Origin: Mageeibacillus sp. UBA1255
Lineage (GTDB): Bacteria; Bacillota; Clostridia; UBA1212; UBA1255
Direction of reading: 5' to 3'
DNA: 6,602 bases
Assembly: GCA_002308795.1 (NCBI GenBank)
Contig: DBVV01000054.1
Span: 33,977 to 40,578 of the forward strand
The notes below the pieces were generated by a model. It was not told the DNA's origin and did not search any database. It worked only from the letters and a program-made list of their open reading frames with translations. Numbering within the stretch: the stretch's first letter is position 1; each line of letters begins with the position of its first letter. Both the position numbers and the translations under genes were made by a program. Below, in pieces: positions 1 to 5,885 of this stretch.

Positions 1-939
1 AAATGGGCAAGGATCTGCGAGCATATCATCCGCCATTACAACTACGGCTGGAATAACGGATATCACCTGAACATCCAATACTGGGAGATATGGAACGAGC
101 CGGACAACGAGCCGGTGATCAGCGAGAATCCGATGTGGCGCGGGACAATGGAGGAGTTTTTCGAATTGTACCGTGTGACTGCCAATCATCTGAAGCGTTG
201 CTTCCCTGAGCTTAAGATCGGCGGTTACGGCAGCTGCGGCTTTTATTCGGTCGTGCAGTTAGAAGCATCTCCGGATGCACACATTTCACCGCGAACCGCA
301 TATTTTACGGGATTTTTCCTGAAATTTCTCAAATACATTTCAGATCCTGCAACGTCCGCACCGCTTGACTTCTTCTCGTGGCATTCGTACGCAGACGAGA
401 ACTCCTGCGTCAGATTCGCCGAATTCGCCAAAGAAACTCTTGACCGGTTCGGGTATGCCGATGCGGAGAACATTTTTGACGAATGGAACGTGGGACCGTA
501 CCTCAGAGGAACGCTTCAGGATGCGTCGAATATCGCTTCGATGATCATAACGATGGATGATTCTCCGGTCGATAAGATGATGTATTACGACGCGCAGTAC
601 ATCCACTCCTACAGCGGAATGTTCTCTTCGGACACGCACGAGCCTCTCAAGGCATATTATGCGTTCAAGGCGTTCGGACAATTATACGCCGACGGAGATA
701 AAGTCCGCGTTAAAGTTGACGCCGATGATCCCTCCGGTTTAAAGGTCATCTCGAGCGGATCGCACGCGATGATCGTAAACAGGCTCAGCGAACCGGTATA
801 TATAAGCATTGACGTAAGCGGCAAACAGGCAGATAAACTGCTTATTCTCGACGACAGGCATGATCTGGATGAAATAAACTGGGACAGGAGTCATTTCCCC
901 CTGTCCCCGTTCGCGATCGCGCTTATTACTTTAGATTAA
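1..939 (+). CDS. Clan GH-A glycoside hydrolase, GH39-like (beta-xylosidase type), 5'-truncated
   Basis: The reading frame is open from base 1, so the gene starts upstream of the window; 312 residues and a TAA stop are seen. A GTG at 115 is an internal codon, because the conserved part begins before it. Visible motifs (numbered from base 1): WEIWNEP, whose Glu33 (bases 97-99) is the expected acid/base of clan GH-A retaining enzymes; FFSWHSY with His128, like the conserved His segment of GH39; and FDEWN, whose Glu161 (bases 481-483) is the expected nucleophile. The last ~90 residues are beta-rich and fit the small C-terminal beta-sandwich of GH39 enzymes. GH39 members cleave xylosides or other glycosides from plant or host glycans by a retaining mechanism. 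Substrate cannot be read from this fragment, and the missing N-terminus hides whether the enzyme is secreted. Another clan GH-A family is the main alternative. The gene ends two bases before the end of a convergent gene. Confidence 0.8.
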   Translation, partial: KWARICEHIIRHYNYGWNNGYHLNIQYWEIWNEPDNEPVISENPMWRGTMEEFFELYRVTANHLKRCFPELKIGGYGSCGFYSVVQLEASPDAHISPRTAYFTGFFLKFLKYISDPATSAPLDFFSWHSYADENSCVRFAEFAKETLDRFGYADAENIFDEWNVGPYLRGTLQDASNIASMIITMDDSPVDKMMYYDAQYIHSYSGMFSSDTHEPLKAYYAFKAFGQLYADGDKVRVKVDADDPSGLKVISSGSHAMIVNRLSEPVYISIDVSGKQADKLLILDDRHDLDEINWDRSHFPLSPFAIALITLD

Positions 940-941
940 TA

Positions 942-1970
942 TCACTTTGCTTCGCCTGAAACGTAATCAGAGATGGTACCGTTGCCCGCCAGGCCGTTGT
1001 TGTTGCTGCCGAATATCCTGTAGGTACCGTCTGTACGCAAATATGCTATGAAGTCGTATCCGGCGGCAACATCCGCCACACCTGAAGCGATCAGCTTCTC
1101 CGGAGTGCCCGAAGTGATATTTTTACCGATTGCATTGCCCGTGTTGATACCGTAAACGTACATTGCCCCTGACTCAGTCAGAATGACCATGTTTCCGAAA
1201 TGGATCGACGCCTTTTTAACACCTGATATAGATAGTTTGGCCGCGCCGGCAGTACCGGTGCCCTGGCCGAAGCCTTGTATCGAACGCCAGCCGGCATAAT
1301 ACAGTTTTCCGTCTTTTGTGACCATGATCATTTCGTGCTCGCCGCTCGCGATGTAGCTCACACCGGTGAGCAATTTATACGGTTCATCGATGTTGTCAAC
1401 GCTGTTTCTGAATTTGTTCCAGCGTCCGTCACCCATCACGTAGCAGTCGCCGTTATTGTCGATATATGCACTGTTCCTGCGGCCCGCAGAAATCATTGAC
1501 ACATTCGACGCGATCTTGATGAATGAATCCACCGTTCCGCCTTCGTTGGTCTTTCCGAGCTGGCCGTAAGAGTTATTGCCGATACCCCAAACGTTTCCGT
1601 CCTTATCCAGCACGAGCATATGGTCGTAACCGACGCTGATAGAAGCCGGAACGCCGCTGAAATTAAGAAGTTTCCAGGAAGTTGACCCGCCTATCGGGGC
1701 AACAGATCCGGCTCCGATGGTGTAGATCTTACCGTCGAGGGTCAATATCGCCGCCATTATACTGTTGTTCCCGTTCTCTATGTCATTGCTGTGGCATACC
1801 TCGATCTGGGAAACACCCTCGCGTACCAGCACAGGTCTGGTCACAATCAGCTGATCCTCTCCCGCGCCAAGCACGTTGTTATTATTGTTGCCCCAGGCGT
1901 AAAGCTTTCCGTCGGGCGTCAGACAGAACATCTGCAGTGCACCGGAAACGATCTTGGAACCAGGCGGGAA
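942..1970 (-). repeat. Seven RCC1-like repeats forming a predicted C-terminal beta-propeller
   Basis: Within the lipoprotein, a DG/NG-turn followed by an aromatic or hydrophobic strand and a glycine recurs seven times: near residues 1032 (LTPDGKLYAWG), 1091 (LTLDGKIYTIG), 1136 (LDKDGNVWGIG), 1185 (IDNNGDCYVMG), 1232 (VTKDGKLYYAG), 1279 (LTESGAMYVYG) and 1326 (LRTDGTYRIFG). Steps are 59, 45, 49, 47, 47 and 47 residues, close to the ~50-residue RCC1 unit. Some units keep the NNxxGQLG-type ending (GNNSYGQLG, NNNNVLG) and most show a small-residue strand such as ISVGYDH or IASGEHE. Seven units match the seven blades of RCC1 folds. Bacterial RCC1-repeat proteins are often extracellular and their partners are mostly unknown. 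Confidence 0.85.
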
Positions 1971-4900
1971 CTCTATACCTTTCATCCTTGTCTCGAACGT
2001 AATATCCCCGGACAATGAAGTGGTTATCGTTACGCTGGTCTGGCTGTATTTCGTTACTTTCCCGTTGGAATCGGTAAATACGATTGCAATCAGTTCGTCC
2101 CCCTGTTTAGGCGCCGCTTCCACCGTAAACGTCACGCTTTTTTCAAATTCGAGAACATAGGAGTTGTCAATTTCTTTGCCGTTGAGCTTTACGCTAAGTC
2201 CTTCTGACGAGAATGTGGCAGTAATAAAGTTTTTGACCAGCCCGCTGCTGCCGCTGATGCCTTTCAGATAACTTTCTGTCACTCCAAAATAGGAGCACAG
2301 ATACTGTACCGCATATTGGTATCTGTTGTTTACGAACTTGCGCATATTTGTGACAGATGTGTTATACGCGTTCGTGCTGGCTCCCCAGCGCTGAGTCTGG
2401 AGTTGCAGTATCGGCGCTCTTTCTTCAACAATCTTATTGAGTTCCGCCCTCATAGTCGCCGGAACGTAGATCTCATTGAGCACCGTATAGAATCTGGCCA
2501 GGAACTGCTTTTTGAACGACCCGTTTTTGATCAGAGCATGCATTATATTTCCGACGACGCAGCTCGTAACGTCGATCCAGCCAAAGAAATTGGAATTCTC
2601 CGTGGTATTGTTTGCGTCTGTGAAGAACGATATGCCCATGTCCATATCGAGCAGCGTGAAACGCCATTTATTGTCAAATCCAGACGGGTCGTCCGCCGCG
2701 CGGTTCCTCCAGACTTTAATATTATTCTCTGGCCAGTCTCTTGCACTGAAATATAATCTGGAAACGTACATATCCATAAACGAATATATATCCATTTTAG
2801 AAATGACGTAATTGTAGTTATTCGCCACAGCCATGCTGTTTGATTTGATGAAAGTGACCAGCTGATTGAAGTCGTCGGCGTCGTTGTCAAGACCCGAGCT
2901 GACAATGAACGGGGCGTTCTGGTTCGTATGTACCTGCGAATAGTCGCTCTCGATGAGGGCAACGTTGTCCTTATCGATCCCGTAATGTGATTCTACGTAG
3001 TCTCCGCTGTAGCGCTCCCTGGCGTTGTAGATCCCCCAGAAATCGCCGTTGACGAACAGCAGCACCGGTGCGTATGCCATCGTGTCGATATTCAGCGTCC
3101 TTGATACTCTCTGCATATATGCGTCGCGGATGTATGAAACGCCACAGTCATTACCCGAATTTCGCAGCAGCAGGCGTGAGAATTCGGTGATGTTCTGGCC
3201 CTTGGAATTCACCGCGTAACCGTCGAACAGATCGTAGTGCAATTTAGATTCGGTACCGTCCTCAATATTTTGCGTTCCCTTATAAAATACTTTCATCGAC
3301 CGCATTCCGGTGCCGGAAGAGCCGTGGCCGCTGATGGAAAGCTCAACGTTTGAATAACCTCTGCGGTCTCCGGAAGGATCGAATACTTCCATAAATCCGG
3401 TTCCGCGCGTGTTGGGGTCGTTGCTGCTCGCGTTGAAATTGTGATAAAAGCCGGGGTCGCCGAACATTTCGTTCGTATTCAGAGATATCGACATCACCGT
3501 CACGCCGTACTGTGCCATTTTGGACGAAATGAAGTACGTATTCGTGTAAACGCCTGTGTATTCGCTGCCGTTGTACGCGCACGCTTTAACGACTGTGCCG
3601 CCGACCATTCTGGCCGATGAAGTAGCTATATTGCGCACGTATTTGAGTCCGGTAGTATACGTGCTTCCGAACGCTTTTGAAGACGTGTCGCTAAGAGTGA
3701 TATTCGTAGTGAATTTCTTTTTATTTACAGACGTTCTCGGGTCAGATCCGTCCAGCGTGTAATATATCGTGCTGTACCCTTCCGGTGCGGTAAGTTTCAG
3801 CGACAGTGCGGAACCGTAGAATCCGGCGGGATAAGAGAAGCCGATCTCCGCAAGTTTAGAACCGATGATCTTAGCTTTCGTGCCGTTCATCGTAACCGGC
3901 GCGATCTGATCAAGTTTAGAGCTCGTCGCTTTTGTAAGGTTCTGGGTGAAATAACCGCTGTCCTGTTTCATTGCCGTCCTGACGGCTATCTTGTTTTTGG
4001 AATAGTCGTCAACGTACCCGGTATCAAAGTAATACGTGTCGGTGGCAACGAAATATGATATTTTTCCGGGGAGTTCCGCGACCTGCGTTCCTTTGCTGAA
4101 TGATTTTCCGGATTTTGCAAGTATGAGGCGCACTTCTTTATTATCTATTGTAATATTCCATTCCGCGTCGTAGTTTTCGATCCTCAGTACTTCTCCAGCC
4201 GTGTTGAATTTTACGGAACTCTTTGAGCATGACGCTCCTCTGATAAGAAAACTCTTACCGGCTCCGAGTATGACGGACGGAAGATCGAATGACGTATATT
4301 CTGTCGTATCTCCTGTTTTGTAGTAAAGCGAAAGACCGCCCAGATCCAGCGCCTTGCTGCCTGTATTAGTGAGTTCGATAAAGCCGTGCTCGCATGCTCC
4401 GGTAGTGCTTCCGCCGTGACCGTAAACTTTAGAAATAACAAGCGTATCGTAATCTGTCGAAATATCTTCAGGCTTTATCGTAGGCGTAGGCGTGGGAGCC
4501 TTGGTAGGTGTAGGCGTGGGAGCTTTGGTAGGCGTAGGGGCTTTGGTGGGCGTAGGCGTTGGCGCCTTGGTGGGCGTAGGTGTAGGAGCTTTTGTAGGAG
4601 TTGGCGTGGGTGCCTTTGTAGGTGTCGCCGTCGGAGCTTTTGTGGGAGTGGCGGTAGGCGTCGCAGTAGGCGCTTTAGTAGGTGTCACGGTAGGCTGCGC
4701 AATTTCTGTCGCGGTCGCCGTAGGTGGCTGGGATGCGGGGTCAACGGTTTCAGCAGGTACACCGGACGGTGTGGCGGGCGTTTCTGTCTCAGGAACGATC
4801 GTTTCATTTCCGTCGGGAGTTATATCCGGCGTTTCGTCGGGCGATCCGGTCCCGGAAGGCTCGTCAGTCGTGATGGCAATGATCTCGTCGGTCGCGGGAG

Positions 4901-5015
4901 ATCCGGTCTTCTCTCCCTGCCCGTTATTATCTCTAGCGCAGCTTGTAAGCAGCATTGCCGCCATAAGCAGCAGTGCAAGCAGCCTGATCGCATTTCTTTT
5001 TCCGTTTAATAACAT
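942..5015 (-). CDS. Large surface lipoprotein: Thr/Pro stalk, lamin-tail, CHB_HEX_C-like, CotH kinase and RCC1-like repeats
   Basis: 1357 residues, TGA stop. The ATG at 5013-5015 is chosen because GGAGGA lies five bases upstream and it begins a lipoprotein signal: basic N-region (GKRNAIR), hydrophobic core (LLALLLMAAM), lipobox LTSC with Cys26. An acidic/Pro/Thr linker follows, then a TKAPTPTP stalk (108-179). Residues ~188-370 resemble a lamin-tail domain (LVISKVYG, GFIELTNTG, LDLGGLSL). Residues ~395-496 resemble the chitobiase C-terminal-like domain (IYYTLDGSDP). Residues ~504-905 are a CotH-type domain with GIYNARER (Gly661, Tyr663, Glu667), ARDWPENN (Asp760) and LLDMDMG (Asp790, Asp792); by analogy with Bacillus CotH, Asp760 and one of Asp790/792 would be the catalytic and metal-binding Asp. 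Residues ~928-1012 are an unassigned beta-rich segment. Residues ~1016-1350 hold seven RCC1-like repeats. CotH is an atypical protein kinase acting on coat proteins, but with this signal the protein should sit outside the membrane, so its substrate is unknown. No dockerin, SLH or LPXTG motif is seen. Confidence 0.9.
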   Translation of the reverse strand: MLLNGKRNAIRLLALLLMAAMLLTSCARDNNGQGEKTGSPATDEIIAITTDEPSGTGSPDETPDITPDGNETIVPETETPATPSGVPAETVDPASQPPTATATEIAQPTVTPTKAPTATPTATPTKAPTATPTKAPTPTPTKAPTPTPTKAPTPTPTKAPTPTKAPTPTPTKAPTPTPTIKPEDISTDYDTLVISKVYGHGGSTTGACEHGFIELTNTGSKALDLGGLSLYYKTGDTTEYTSFDLPSVILGAGKSFLIRGASCSKSSVKFNTAGEVLRIENYDAEWNITIDNKEVRLILAKSGKSFSKGTQVAELPGKISYFVATDTYYFDTGYVDDYSKNKIAVRTAMKQDSGYFTQNLTKATSSKLDQIAPVTMNGTKAKIIGSKLAEIGFSYPAGFYGSALSLKLTAPEGYSTIYYTLDGSDPRTSVNKKKFTTNITLSDTSSKAFGSTYTTGLKYVRNIATSSARMVGGTVVKACAYNGSEYTGVYTNTYFISSKMAQYGVTVMSISLNTNEMFGDPGFYHNFNASSNDPNTRGTGFMEVFDPSGDRRGYSNVELSISGHGSSGTGMRSMKVFYKGTQNIEDGTESKLHYDLFDGYAVNSKGQNITEFSRLLLRNSGNDCGVSYIRDAYMQRVSRTLNIDTMAYAPVLLFVNGDFWGIYNARERYSGDYVESHYGIDKDNVALIESDYSQVHTNQNAPFIVSSGLDNDADDFNQLVTFIKSNSMAVANNYNYVISKMDIYSFMDMYVSRLYFSARDWPENNIKVWRNRAADDPSGFDNKWRFTLLDMDMGISFFTDANNTTENSNFFGWIDVTSCVVGNIMHALIKNGSFKKQFLARFYTVLNEIYVPATMRAELNKIVEERAPILQLQTQRWGASTNAYNTSVTNMRKFVNNRYQYAVQYLCSYFGVTESYLKGISGSSGLVKNFITATFSSEGLSVKLNGKEIDNSYVLEFEKSVTFTVEAAPKQGDELIAIVFTDSNGKVTKYSQTSVTITTSLSGDITFETRMKGIEFPPGSKIVSGALQMFCLTPDGKLYAWGNNNNNVLGAGEDQLIVTRPVLVREGVSQIEVCHSNDIENGNNSIMAAILTLDGKIYTIGAGSVAPIGGSTSWKLLNFSGVPASISVGYDHMLVLDKDGNVWGIGNNSYGQLGKTNEGGTVDSFIKIASNVSMISAGRRNSAYIDNNGDCYVMGDGRWNKFRNSVDNIDEPYKLLTGVSYIASGEHEMIMVTKDGKLYYAGWRSIQGFGQGTGTAGAAKLSISGVKKASIHFGNMVILTESGAMYVYGINTGNAIGKNITSGTPEKLIASGVADVAAGYDFIAYLRTDGTYRIFGSNNNGLAGNGTISDYVSGEAK
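4479..4694 (-). repeat. In-frame 24-bp tandem repeat encoding a TKAPTPTP stalk
   Basis: Residues 108-179 of the lipoprotein are Thr/Pro/Ala/Lys only, apart from one Val. TKAP occurs eight times, at residues 113, 125, 133, 141, 149, 157, 163 and 171. Spacing is eight residues (24 bp) five times, with one 12-residue and one 6-residue step, so units have been gained or lost in whole codons. Ala-for-Pro changes (TATP) mark the N-terminal units. Third-base differences between units show that they are not recent perfect copies. Such segments usually form extended, possibly glycosylated stalks that hold extracellular domains off the membrane; that role is inferred. Confidence 0.93.
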
Positions 5016-5020
5016 GTGAT

Positions 5021-5026
5021 TCCTCC
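5021..5026 (-). promoter_or_regulatory. Ribosome binding site of the CotH/RCC1 lipoprotein gene
   Basis: On the - strand the sequence reads GGAGGA, five bases before the ATG at 5015. It decides the start: the frame is open 28 codons further up to a TTG at 5097-5099, but that TTG has no Shine-Dalgarno sequence, would fall at about the expected transcription start, and would bury the lipoprotein signal. Confidence 0.88.
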
Positions 5027-5043
5027 GTCGGGTTTCATAAATA

Positions 5044-5074
5044 CGTGGATCCACGCATTTGTCCGGCATATGCC
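5044..5074 (-). other. Two palindromes in the leader of the lipoprotein gene
   Basis: The leader contains a perfect 12-bp palindrome CGTGGATCCACG (5044-5055) and a perfect 10-bp palindrome GGCATATGCC (5065-5074). The second overlaps an alternative stem in which GCCTT pairs with AAGGC around a five-base loop (5071-5085 region, read on the - strand). They could be operator half-sites for a dimeric regulator downstream of the promoter, or RNA hairpins. I recognise no known regulator site or riboswitch in them. Confidence 0.4.
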
Positions 5075-5105
5075 TTTTTAGAAGGCAAACGAACTCCAAT
5101 TGTTT

Positions 5106-5134
5106 ATTATATCACATTTTGTAAATCCGTTAAA
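5106..5134 (-). promoter_or_regulatory. Extended -10 promoter of the CotH/RCC1 lipoprotein gene
   Basis: On the - strand a perfect TATAAT (5111 down to 5106) is preceded by TGA, giving the extended -10 element TGnTATAAT of vegetative sigma factors. A weak -35 (TTAACG, 5133-5128, 16-bp spacer, or TTTAAC one base further up) fits the usual pattern in which an extended -10 compensates a poor -35. The predicted start near 5099 gives a leader of about 84 nt. The sequence points to the housekeeping sigma factor rather than a mother-cell sporulation sigma factor, although the gene encodes a CotH-type domain. Confidence 0.72.
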
Positions 5135-5197
5135 CAGAAAAAATAGAGAAAAAGCACTATTATTTGGATTATTTGCATATCGAGCGGTCTGATGCTC

Positions 5198-5485
5198 CTA
5201 TGCTGTTGCGGAAGCTTCCTCCGGCCATCTGAGCTCAACGTAGAACGTGATAGCTGTTTTTAGTTTGTCGTTTATATATACCTCGCTGAACCACGGAGAG
5301 CATACGACGTCCGCACCGACCGAAACGAGATTGTTTCGCGATATCGCGATCGCCTTCACCGTCTGGTTGATCGCAGCCGCACCAACGGCACGCAATTGCA
5401 TTTTCCCCTCTCTTCTCATATATCTGACGATTATATTCGCCAGATCGCCCGGTACCGCATCAGCCTTAACTCTGATAACATTCAT
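5198..5485 (-). CDS. spoVS: Stage V sporulation protein S (SpoVS)
   Basis: 95 residues, TAG stop. The start ATG (5483-5485) follows AGGAGG with an eight-base spacer; the frame is open further upstream, but that part has no family resemblance. The core matches SpoVS: an N-terminal strand (NVIRVKAD), a helix (LANIIVRYMRREGK), the hallmark GAAAINQTVKAIAISR (residues ~35-50), then VGADVVCSPWF and the closing strand TAITFYVELR. Bacillus subtilis SpoVS is 86 residues, ending at the equivalent of this last strand; here an extra tail, WPEEASATA, follows. SpoVS is a small Alba-like, probably nucleic-acid-binding protein that affects sporulation after stage V and septation. Placement after rny is conserved with Bacillus, supporting the call. 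A long structured leader precedes it, and the lipoprotein gene with its own promoter follows 182 bases downstream. Confidence 0.94.
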   Translation of the reverse strand: MNVIRVKADAVPGDLANIIVRYMRREGKMQLRAVGAAAINQTVKAIAISRNNLVSVGADVVCSPWFSEVYINDKLKTAITFYVELRWPEEASATA

Positions 5486-5493
5486 TTTTACTG

Positions 5494-5499
5494 CCTCCT
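5494..5499 (-). promoter_or_regulatory. Ribosome binding site of spoVS
   Basis: AGGAGG on the - strand, eight bases before the ATG at 5485. It supports the 95-residue start over the longer open frame that reaches 5671. Confidence 0.9.
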
Positions 5500-5523
5500 G
5501 AAGAACACGATTATTGACGCCGG

Positions 5524-5611
5524 ATGAGCCTCTGCTCATTGCCGCGTATCGCCGGCGGACCGAATGCCGCCCGGCAGGAAAAATGATACAACGCTGCCGC
5601 CGCAATGAGCA
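5524..5611 (-). ncRNA. Structured spoVS leader with nested stems and an alternative hairpin (candidate cis-regulatory RNA)
   Basis: Read on the - strand, UGCUCAUUGC (5611-5602) pairs perfectly with GCAAUGAGCA (5542-5533), and after one mismatch three more pairs are possible (5600-5598 with 5544-5546). Inside, GUAUC (5589-5585) pairs with GAUAC (5550-5546), sharing base 5546 with the previous extension. Inside that, GCCGG-G-CGG (5575-5567) pairs with CCGCCGGC (5558-5551), with one bulged G and an eight-base loop. The 3' arm of the outer stem can instead form AUGAGC-AGAG-GCUCAU (5539-5524), a local 6-bp hairpin. The two forms exclude each other, as in riboswitch-type leaders. No U-tract follows, so transcription termination is not the obvious output. 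The element ends about 25 nt before the Shine-Dalgarno sequence. I do not recognise a known class. Confidence 0.5.
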
Positions 5612-5760
5612 AATATTTCCGAAAAAAGCTCTGCTGTTTTCGAATGATAATAATATGATGTTAACCGCCATATTATAGAGCGAAAATCACGCCAAAGAGT
5701 GCATTTTTATCTGAATTTCCAGTGCGCGTATTCCGGTCTCTTAAAATATTTCCGAAAAGC
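5611..5760. repeat. Pair of 15-bp direct repeats in the spoVS upstream region
   Basis: AAATATTTCCGAAAA occurs at 5611-5625 and again at 5744-5758, 133 bp apart in the same orientation. Both are followed by further A residues and GC. Each holds the small dyad TTTC-C-GAAA. The copies flank the candidate -10, one upstream and one in the leader beside the outer stem. They may be binding sites of a regulator; this is inferred from position alone. Confidence 0.6.
5672..5677 (-). promoter_or_regulatory. Candidate -10 element for spoVS
   Basis: A perfect TATAAT occurs on the - strand 187 bases upstream of the spoVS start, downstream of the rny terminator. No convincing TTGACA-like -35 lies 16-18 bp upstream (the sequence there is ACTCTT/CTCTTT), and there is no TG extension. 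It is the best sigma-A-like -10 in this gap, but the assignment is weak. A clear sigma-H site, as expected from Bacillus spoVS, was not found. Confidence 0.33.
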
Positions 5761-5794
5761 GTTTATTCTTCAGTTTCACAAGCCGGTAAATCAT

Positions 5795-5825
5795 AAAAAA
5801 ACCGGGCAGGAGAGCACCTGCCCGG
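5795..5825 (-). terminator. Rho-independent terminator of rny
   Basis: On the - strand a perfect 9-bp GC-rich stem, CCGGGCAGG pairing with CCTGCCCGG, closes a six-base loop and is followed at once by seven U residues. It lies about 60 bases after the rny stop codon and should separate rny transcription from spoVS. Confidence 0.95.
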
Positions 5826-5885
5826 AATTTAAAATATAACGACTTGATTTACATACCGTCCGGCTCATCCCCGGACAGATCCGTA

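Larger units (their letters stand above)
5486..5794. other. 309-bp intergenic region between the rny terminator and spoVS
   Basis: No coding sequence is supported here: the frame open upstream of spoVS is rich in Arg and Ser, has no family resemblance and lacks a ribosome binding site. The region holds the candidate -10, the 15-bp direct repeats, the nested inverted repeats and the spoVS ribosome binding site. In Bacillus this gap is filled by ymdB; no remnant of it is recognisable. Confidence 0.75.

Noticed and set aside
881..907. GGGACAGG/CCTGTCCC hairpin as intrinsic terminator of the GH39-like gene
   Set aside because: It lies inside the coding sequence, has an 11-base loop and is not followed by a T-run.
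2316..2811. Overlapping + strand open frames opposite the CotH domain
   Set aside because: The - strand frame here carries conserved CotH motifs; the + strand frames show composition typical of antisense reading and no start signals.
4479..4694. Tandem repeat considered as a CRISPR array
   Set aside because: Units are contiguous without unique spacers and encode an in-frame Thr/Pro stalk.
4386..5019. Two long + strand open frames, one Arg/Gly-rich and one with repeated GALVGVGVG
   Set aside because: They are antisense shadows of the TKAPTPTP repeat: a 24-bp repeat lacking stops in one frame tends to lack them in others. They have no ribosome binding site and no family resemblance.
5016..5099. 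Longer N-terminus of the lipoprotein starting at TTG 5097-5099
   Set aside because: The TTG lies at the predicted transcription start, has no Shine-Dalgarno sequence, and would place 28 charged residues before an otherwise complete lipoprotein signal.
5135..5197. Terminator between spoVS and the lipoprotein gene
   Set aside because: Only a 4-bp stem (GAGC/GCTC) and interrupted T-rich tracts are present, too weak to call. Some readthrough from spoVS into the lipoprotein gene is possible.
5524..5611. spoVS leader as a known c-di-GMP riboswitch, twister or hammerhead ribozyme
   Set aside because: None of the conserved core sequences of these classes that I can recall are present; only the secondary structure is suggestive.
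5533..5611. The inverted repeat as a miniature transposable element
   Set aside because: The arms are nested with further matching stems, no target-site duplication is visible, and no second copy occurs in the window; a leader RNA structure explains it better, though a genome-wide copy search would settle it.
5700..5794. Sigma-H promoter for spoVS (a GAAGAAT -10-like sequence on the - strand)
   Set aside because: No AGGA-type -35 lies at the right distance upstream, so the match is within chance for this A/T-rich stretch.
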